5,956 nt of DNA from Gorillibacterium sp. (GTDB lineage: Bacteria > Bacillota > Bacilli > Paenibacillales > NBRC-103111): the NCBI GenBank assembly GCA_023511325.1, contig JAIMBU010000209.1, positions 1 through 5,956 on the forward strand, given 5' to 3'. Within the stretch, counting starts at the first letter, position 1. Each line of letters opens with the position of its first letter. Shown here piece by piece: positions 1-5,956 of this stretch. Position numbers and translations under genes: made by a program. The notes under the pieces were generated by a model. That model had not been told where the DNA came from. It worked only from the letters and a program-made list of their open reading frames with translations, and did no database searches.

Positions 1-1
1 A

Positions 2-86
2 ACGCATAACAGAATGCATTTCAATGATTTATCGCTTTTCCAAAAAGGTTAAATCAAGGTGACGAAATGCAGGTAAACTTTTGCGT
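2..86. repeat. Nested imperfect inverted repeat at left edge
   Basis: Four collinear arm pairs share a centre near positions 41-44: ACGCA 2-6 with TGCGT 82-86, TGCATTTC 15-22 with GAAATGCA 64-71, TGATTTA 25-31 with TAAATCA 50-56, and CTTTT 35-39 with AAAAG 43-47. Together they give 25 paired bases separated by internal loops. The arms are directly visible. Whether this is a structured RNA leader, a decayed small mobile element or an AT-rich coincidence cannot be told here. No gene is recognisable in this stretch on either strand. Confidence 0.4.
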
Positions 87-94
87 AACAAACA

Positions 95-136
95 AAACCG
101 CAATGACCACCGATCATTCGGTTAGTCTTGCGGTTT
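95..136 (-). terminator. Rho-independent terminator closing the gene cluster
   Basis: The outer arms AAACCGCAA (95-103) and TTGCGGTTT (128-136) pair perfectly over 9 bp. The stem continues inward with GAC/GTC (105-107 with 125-127) and ACCG/CGGT (109-112 with 119-122) around the loop ATCATT, with small bulges. Read on the minus strand the stem is followed by a T-rich run (TTTTGTTTGTT), which suits termination of leftward transcription. It sits 17 bases after the stop of the 25-residue ORF and about 190 bases after the GH4 gene, so it probably ends transcripts from both. The T-rich side is much weaker on the plus strand. Confidence 0.75.
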
Positions 137-153
137 ACTCGTGCTTTAGACTT

Positions 154-231
154 CTATCCCGTGATCAGAAGAATGACCACAAGCAGAATAAATAACAACA
201 GGATCAGAACAGCGGGTGTATTGCCCTTCAT
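154..231 (-). CDS. 25-residue hydrophobic membrane micro-protein
   Basis: This short ORF has ATG at 231-229 and TAG at 156-154. It starts MKGNTP, and residues 7-24 (AVLILLLFILLVVILLIT) form one uninterrupted hydrophobic segment long enough to cross a membrane; the last residue is Gly. A Shine-Dalgarno ACGGGAG lies at 240-246, 8 bases before the ATG. A perfect TATAAT lies at 262-267, and a hairpin terminator follows 17 bases after the stop, so it has the parts of a complete expression unit. The pattern of a polar N-terminus followed by a Leu/Ile/Val core with LFILLVVI loosely recalls the short YjcZ-type sporulation proteins of Bacillales, but it lacks their Gly/Tyr-rich N-terminus. Other one-helix micro-proteins that attach to membrane complexes look similar. 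It may also be read from the upstream GH4 transcript. Function is unknown; the expression signals are seen, the family link is inference. Confidence 0.65.
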   Translation of the reverse strand: MKGNTPAVLILLLFILLVVILLITG

Positions 232-239
232 CTAAACCG

Positions 240-267
240 CTCCCGTCTTATGGGTTACCGCATTATA
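240..267 (-). promoter_or_regulatory. Probable promoter -10 and RBS of the micro-protein gene
   Basis: On the minus strand a perfect TATAAT occupies 262-267, and the Shine-Dalgarno ACGGGAG occupies 240-246. The best -35 candidate at 17-base spacing (TGCCCA) matches the consensus at only 3 of 6 positions, so strength is uncertain. The implied 5' leader is about 25 bases. A weak 5-bp hairpin (310-314 with 322-326) lies just after the GH4 stop but has no T-run, so I do not regard it as a terminator and read-through from the GH4 gene seems possible. Confidence 0.5.
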
Positions 268-326
268 TTCCGGCAGCGGAGCAATGGGCAGGGCGAACAC
301 CCAGCTCACTCGCTTTCACGGAGCGA

Positions 327-1832
327 TTAACGAGCCTTCTCCCGGTCCTTGCCTTTGTCCGCTTCGCCAGCGTTCTTATTGGCAGCTTCTCGGTCAAGTT
401 GCATCTCTTCTATTGTCTTGACCTTCAGTCGAGCCGCACCTTGGTATTCGCTACGGGTCGGGATCAAATGGCCAATAGCCAGACGCGCCTTCGCTTCAGT
501 GATGGCTACATTATACTGTGGCAACCATTCGGCTTCCTCAACCAGCATCTCATCGACTAGCTGCCAAATCTCGTTCGGGTTGCAAACAGCTCCAACGAGC
601 GGGTCCATCATGAACGCTTGGCGCAACAGTTTATCGTCACCACGAACGGCTGCTTCTACAGCGAGACGCTGCACGGAGATGCTGACATTGCATACGGCGG
701 CAAGTCCAAGTGGCAATTCGCCCACCCGCGGAATATTGATACCGTTGGCATCGACAAAGCCTGGAACTTCAACAATAGCATCATCGGGAAGGTTGGTAAT
801 TGTTCCGTTGTTGATTACATTGAAATGTCCCCGGTATACTCGGCCGGTCTCCAGGCCTTCGATAATATAAGAGCCGTGTTCTTCGCTGCGTTTGTCGGCC
901 GTAAATCGATTAGCAGGTTCCTGCATCCAGTTGGGGAAGTCCGTATCAAACCAATTGCGCCCTTCGATGCAAACGCGTAGATAACCTCCGGTCTCCCCGT
1001 TAATCCAGCTTCCGAGGTCAATCCAATCGTTAATTTCTTCAGGTCTTTTGCGGTACCATGGAACATATTCACTCAGGTGACCATTGGATTCTGTGCTGTA
1101 ATATCCAAAACGGCGGAGCATATCAATCCGAACCTTCTCTGTACGACTGAAATCCGTATGCTGCTCGAAAGCCGCCAGTAGCTTATCGGTTAAATCCTCG
1201 CCTTTGTGACGAATCTGGATGTACCACGTTTGGTGGTTAATACCCGCGCAGATGATATCAACTTCTGCCTTCTTCAAACCAAAAACTTCAGCAATTTGGT
1301 GATGTCCACCTTGGACACCATGACATAACCCAATCGTGCGAACTTGGCCATATTTGTTACAGGCCCATGTCATCATGGCCATTGGATTAGCGTAATTAAG
1401 CAAAAGCGCACCCGCAGCTGCAACTTCGCGAATATCTTTACATATTTGCAGCATCTCGGCTATTCCCCGTTGACCATACATAATACCACCTGCTGAAAGG
1501 GTATCTCCCACGCATTGATCAACACCATACTTCAAGGGGATGTCCACATCTTTGGCGAAAGCCTCCAAACCACCCTGACGAATGACACAAAAGATATATT
1601 TGGCATCCTTTAGTGCGGCCCGACGGTCTGTCGTTGCTTGGATCTGAATGGCTAAACCATTCTCGTTAATATCCCTTTGGCACAGCTTGGTCACCATGTC
1701 CAAATTATGCGGATTTATGTCTGTAAAAGCCACTTCGATCTGATCAAATTCAGGTACTGCAAGTAGGTCACGCAGTAATCCGCGAGTAAAGCCAATGCTT
1801 CCCGCTCCGATAAAAGCTACTTTAAAAGCCAT
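327..1832 (-). CDS. melA: GH4 NAD- and metal-dependent alpha-galactosidase (MelA type)
   Basis: This 501-residue protein belongs to glycoside hydrolase family 4, whose members cleave glycosides by an oxidation-elimination mechanism using bound NAD and a divalent metal, usually Mn2+. The N-terminal Rossmann motif GAGSIGF is at residues 9-15, with Asp38 placed to hold the NAD ribose. The family motif GDTLSAGGI is at 109-117 and NYANPMAM at 146-153. GLCHGVQG (168-175) supplies Cys170 and GINH (197-200) supplies His200, the expected metal ligands. YYSTESNGHLSEYVPWY (244-260) and VEVPGFVDANGI (354-365) match the alpha-galactosidase branch rather than the phospho-glucosidase one. No signal peptide is seen, so it should be cytoplasmic. 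Start: ATG 10 bases after a strong AAGGAGG. Oddities: a charged tail of about 60 residues beyond WLPQY (436-440), and RGIA (122-125) where E. coli and B. subtilis MelA have RTIP. It follows the AraC-type gene by 107 bases. Alpha-glucosidase or another alpha-glycoside specificity remains possible. Confidence 0.9.
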   Translation of the reverse strand: MAFKVAFIGAGSIGFTRGLLRDLLAVPEFDQIEVAFTDINPHNLDMVTKLCQRDINENGLAIQIQATTDRRAALKDAKYIFCVIRQGGLEAFAKDVDIPLKYGVDQCVGDTLSAGGIMYGQRGIAEMLQICKDIREVAAAGALLLNYANPMAMMTWACNKYGQVRTIGLCHGVQGGHHQIAEVFGLKKAEVDIICAGINHQTWYIQIRHKGEDLTDKLLAAFEQHTDFSRTEKVRIDMLRRFGYYSTESNGHLSEYVPWYRKRPEEINDWIDLGSWINGETGGYLRVCIEGRNWFDTDFPNWMQEPANRFTADKRSEEHGSYIIEGLETGRVYRGHFNVINNGTITNLPDDAIVEVPGFVDANGINIPRVGELPLGLAAVCNVSISVQRLAVEAAVRGDDKLLRQAFMMDPLVGAVCNPNEIWQLVDEMLVEEAEWLPQYNVAITEAKARLAIGHLIPTRSEYQGAARLKVKTIEEMQLDREAANKNAGEADKGKDREKAR

Positions 1833-1842
1833 AGTCAGTCAG

Positions 1843-1849
1843 CCTCCTT
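1843..1849 (-). promoter_or_regulatory. Strong ribosome binding site of the GH4 gene
   Basis: The minus strand reads AAGGAGG here, a full Shine-Dalgarno core, 10 bases before the ATG at 1832-1830. The spacer contains a tandem GACTGACT. This fixes the start of the GH4 gene, since the NAD-binding motif begins only a few residues later. Confidence 0.85.
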
Positions 1850-1878
1850 CAATGATTAGGTAATATAAACTCAACCTC

Positions 1879-1923
1879 ATTGTATCAGCGCTTACCATGG
1901 AACCGTTATCAGAATTGTGACCA
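1879..1923 (-). promoter_or_regulatory. Probable GH4 gene promoter with candidate regulator sites
   Basis: On the minus strand an extended -10, TGA followed by TACAAT, covers 1879-1887. No good -35 is found at 16-18 bases (AACGGT or ACGGTT), which fits a promoter that needs an activator. Two similar split elements lie over and upstream of it: TGGT-N7-CTGATA at 1907-1923 and TGGT-N5-CTGATA at 1883-1897, with the CTGATA parts 24 bases apart. Pairs of direct half-sites are typical of AraC-family targets, and an AraC-type gene is adjacent. The implied leader is about 40 bases. The repeats are seen; binding is inference. No terminator hairpin is visible between the regulator stop and this promoter, so co-transcription with the regulator is also possible. 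Confidence 0.45.
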
Positions 1924-1939
1924 GTTGCCAATGAAATTG

Positions 1940-2854
1940 TCAGAAATCCTCACTTCCTCCATACTCCCAAACATGGCGATCTAAACTTTTACGGCATTCA
2001 GCAGGTGTCTCTCCCCAATATTTTTTAAACAATGCATGAAAATATTGTCTGCTCCCAACCCCGACATATCCAGAGATATCGACAATCGGAATATCTGTTT
2101 GCATGAGCAGCATCTTGGCCTTCTCCATACGAATGACTGTAAGCTGTTCCATAATGGTCTGGCCCGACTGTGCCTTGAAAATGCGCTGTAAATAACCCGG
2201 ATGCAGATTGACGGCTGAAGCGATATCACTGACTCTAATTTCTCGATCATAATTCTGTTTAAGGTACTCCAGCGCTTGCTTCACATATAAGCTGGCTGGG
2301 TCTGTTCCCCTTTTCTCCGCCTCATTCTGCAACCGTGCCATCCGAACGAATAATTGGGCAAGCAGTAGCTGCACCATCATACCGTCTCTACTCCCGCGAT
2401 CCAGCTCCAGAACAAGGCTTTTCATGATGTGATATACCTCATCTGGATCTCTAAGTACAACATAAGCCTGCGGCTCTGCCATTAGAGAGGATAAGACCTG
2501 CATCTCCTCTGCCAACTCCCTGATCGAGGGTAGCTTGGTCTCCCCCGCTAGAAAGCGAAACTCAACATTGAGCATCCGGCATGACTTCTCTACAATAAGT
2601 CGGTGCGCTGCATTGGCATTAAGCAGGATGAATTCCCCTTTGCGAAGAACAACCGAAGCCGTACTATGGTTGATCTCTTGCTCAAACTCCACGCGACATT
2701 CCCCATTGATGAGGAACATGATTTCCGTTGCATTGTGCTGATGGTAGGGCATGGAGTAGCCATTCCACTGTTTAAAGTAATAAGCAAAAACTCGGGGATA
2801 GTAGTCACCTTGCAGGATTTCAGCTTGAAAAAGCGATCTGTTTGACTTGAACAT
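1940..2854 (-). CDS. AraC-family transcriptional regulator with cupin sensor domain
   Basis: This 304-residue protein has the classic two-part AraC layout. Residues about 25-105 resemble a cupin-type sugar-sensing domain, with MPYHQHNATEIMFLINGE at 35-52 (His38, His40, Glu44) and KGEFILLNANAAHRL at 72-86. Residues about 190-290 form the DNA-binding domain with two helix-turn-helix units: the first includes VSDIASAVNLHPGYLQRIFK (208-227), the second VDISGYVGVGSRQYFHALFK (258-277), ending in the signature KKYWGETPAECR (277-288). Length is usual for the family. It has its own extended -10 promoter and a strong Shine-Dalgarno (AGGGGGTGA) just before the ATG. Lying between the beta- and alpha-galactosidase genes, it most likely activates one or both in response to a sugar; the ligand cannot be told from sequence. 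The second helix-turn-helix has GVGSRQYF where GFxDxSYF is commoner, a modest variation. Confidence 0.93.
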   Translation of the reverse strand: MFKSNRSLFQAEILQGDYYPRVFAYYFKQWNGYSMPYHQHNATEIMFLINGECRVEFEQEINHSTASVVLRKGEFILLNANAAHRLIVEKSCRMLNVEFRFLAGETKLPSIRELAEEMQVLSSLMAEPQAYVVLRDPDEVYHIMKSLVLELDRGSRDGMMVQLLLAQLFVRMARLQNEAEKRGTDPASLYVKQALEYLKQNYDREIRVSDIASAVNLHPGYLQRIFKAQSGQTIMEQLTVIRMEKAKMLLMQTDIPIVDISGYVGVGSRQYFHALFKKYWGETPAECRKSLDRHVWEYGGSEDF

Positions 2855-2857
2855 GCG

Positions 2858-2873
2858 TCACCCCCTATCTCAT
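2858..2873 (-). promoter_or_regulatory. Regulator RBS overlapping a two-codon mini-ORF
   Basis: On the minus strand the regulator's Shine-Dalgarno AGGGGGTGA covers 2858-2866, matching the ideal AGGAGGTGA at 8 of 9 positions. Immediately upstream, ATG AGA TAG (2873-2865) forms a Met-Arg mini-ORF whose stop codon overlaps this site. The mini-ORF has its own AAGGAG at 2884-2889, 10 bases upstream. The ribosome site is firm; a role for the mini-ORF is speculative. Confidence 0.55.
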
Positions 2874-2916
2874 TAGCTTCTATCTCCTTGCTTGATTGCA
2901 TTGCCAGAATAATTCC

Positions 2917-2945
2917 ATTATAGCAGTTGGTTGAGAAACGTAAGC
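2917..2945 (-). promoter_or_regulatory. Extended -10 promoter of the AraC-type regulator
   Basis: The minus strand has TGC followed by a perfect TATAAT at 2917-2925, an extended -10 that can work with a poor -35. The hexamer at 17-base spacing (GCTTAC, 2940-2945) is weak. The start point would fall near 2910, giving a leader of about 55 bases. It lies downstream of the beta-galactosidase terminator, so the regulator can be expressed independently of that gene. Confidence 0.7.
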
Positions 2946-2974
2946 GAGCAAACTCATCCTTTCTACTCGTAAGG

Positions 2975-3017
2975 AAAAGACTGCTCCAGTCCTCGCACAG
3001 GACTGAAGCAGTCTTTT
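2975..3017 (-). terminator. Strong hairpin terminator after the beta-galactosidase gene
   Basis: Arms 2975-2993 and 2999-3017 form a 19-bp stem with one mismatch (C2986 against A3006) and a five-base loop CGCAC. The outer part is AAAAGACTGC paired with GCAGTCTTTT, so each strand ends in four Ts and the element could stop transcription in both directions. It starts 18 bases after the beta-galactosidase stop and separates that transcript from the regulator's promoter. Confidence 0.88.
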
Positions 3018-3035
3018 GAATCTAATCCAAGGAAT

Positions 3036-5956
<2,921 letters not shown>

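Noticed and set aside
67..195. Plus-strand 42-codon ORF starting MQVNFC with AAGGTGA 4 bases upstream
   Set aside because: It runs through the terminator hairpin and antisense to most of the micro-protein gene, has no recognisable domain, and its RBS spacing is short. Probably chance.
349..870. Plus-strand 173-residue ORF opposite the GH4 gene
   Set aside because: It is antisense to a clear GH4 coding frame, has a Ser/Arg/Ala-rich sequence without domain features, and no convincing promoter. A shadow ORF.
1895..1900. CCATGG palindrome in the GH4 promoter region
   Set aside because: Symmetry does not extend beyond the six core bases.
2590..2901. Minus-strand 103-residue ORF overlapping the start of the AraC-type gene in another frame
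   Set aside because: Overlaps the clearly conserved cupin-domain coding frame and has no family features; its start lies in the regulator's leader.
2939..2973. Direct repeat CGTAAG at 2939-2944 and 2968-2973 as an operator for the regulator
   Set aside because: Only six bases, 29 apart, and one copy lies beside the terminator. Too short to support.

Overview
This window looks like part of a carbohydrate-utilisation locus from a low-to-moderate-GC Gram-positive bacterium, most likely Paenibacillus or a close relative. The support is AGGAGG-type Shine-Dalgarno sites, TATAAT and extended -10 promoters, short intergenic regions with simple hairpin terminators, and the protein families present (GH4 and GH2 galactosidases with an AraC-type regulator). 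The genus is an inference from style and content, not from a search.

All convincing genes lie on the minus strand, so transcription runs from high to low coordinates. First comes a LacZ-type GH2 beta-galactosidase (3036-5956) that runs off the right edge and lacks roughly its first 60 residues. A strong hairpin terminator follows (2975-3017). Next is an AraC-family regulator (1940-2854) with its own extended -10 promoter. After a 107-base gap holding a probable promoter comes a complete GH4 alpha-galactosidase-type enzyme (327-1832). The last gene is a 25-residue hydrophobic micro-protein (154-231) with its own -10 box and Shine-Dalgarno. A second hairpin terminator (95-136) closes the cluster. 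The left edge (2-86) carries a nested imperfect inverted repeat and no gene that I recognise.

The likely joint role is hydrolysis of alpha- and beta-galactosides to galactose and a second sugar. The AraC-type protein probably senses a sugar and activates one or both enzyme genes. No transporter, galactokinase or Leloir-pathway gene is in view, and both enzymes lack signal peptides in what can be read, so uptake of the intact galactoside by a transporter encoded elsewhere is expected.

The three large genes are ordinary members of known families, and I see no sign of a wholly new system. The points most worth a second look are the unlisted 25-residue membrane micro-protein with a complete expression unit, a split direct repeat over the melA-like promoter, a two-codon mini-ORF in the regulator's leader, the charged C-terminal tail of the GH4 enzyme, and the left-edge nested inverted repeat.
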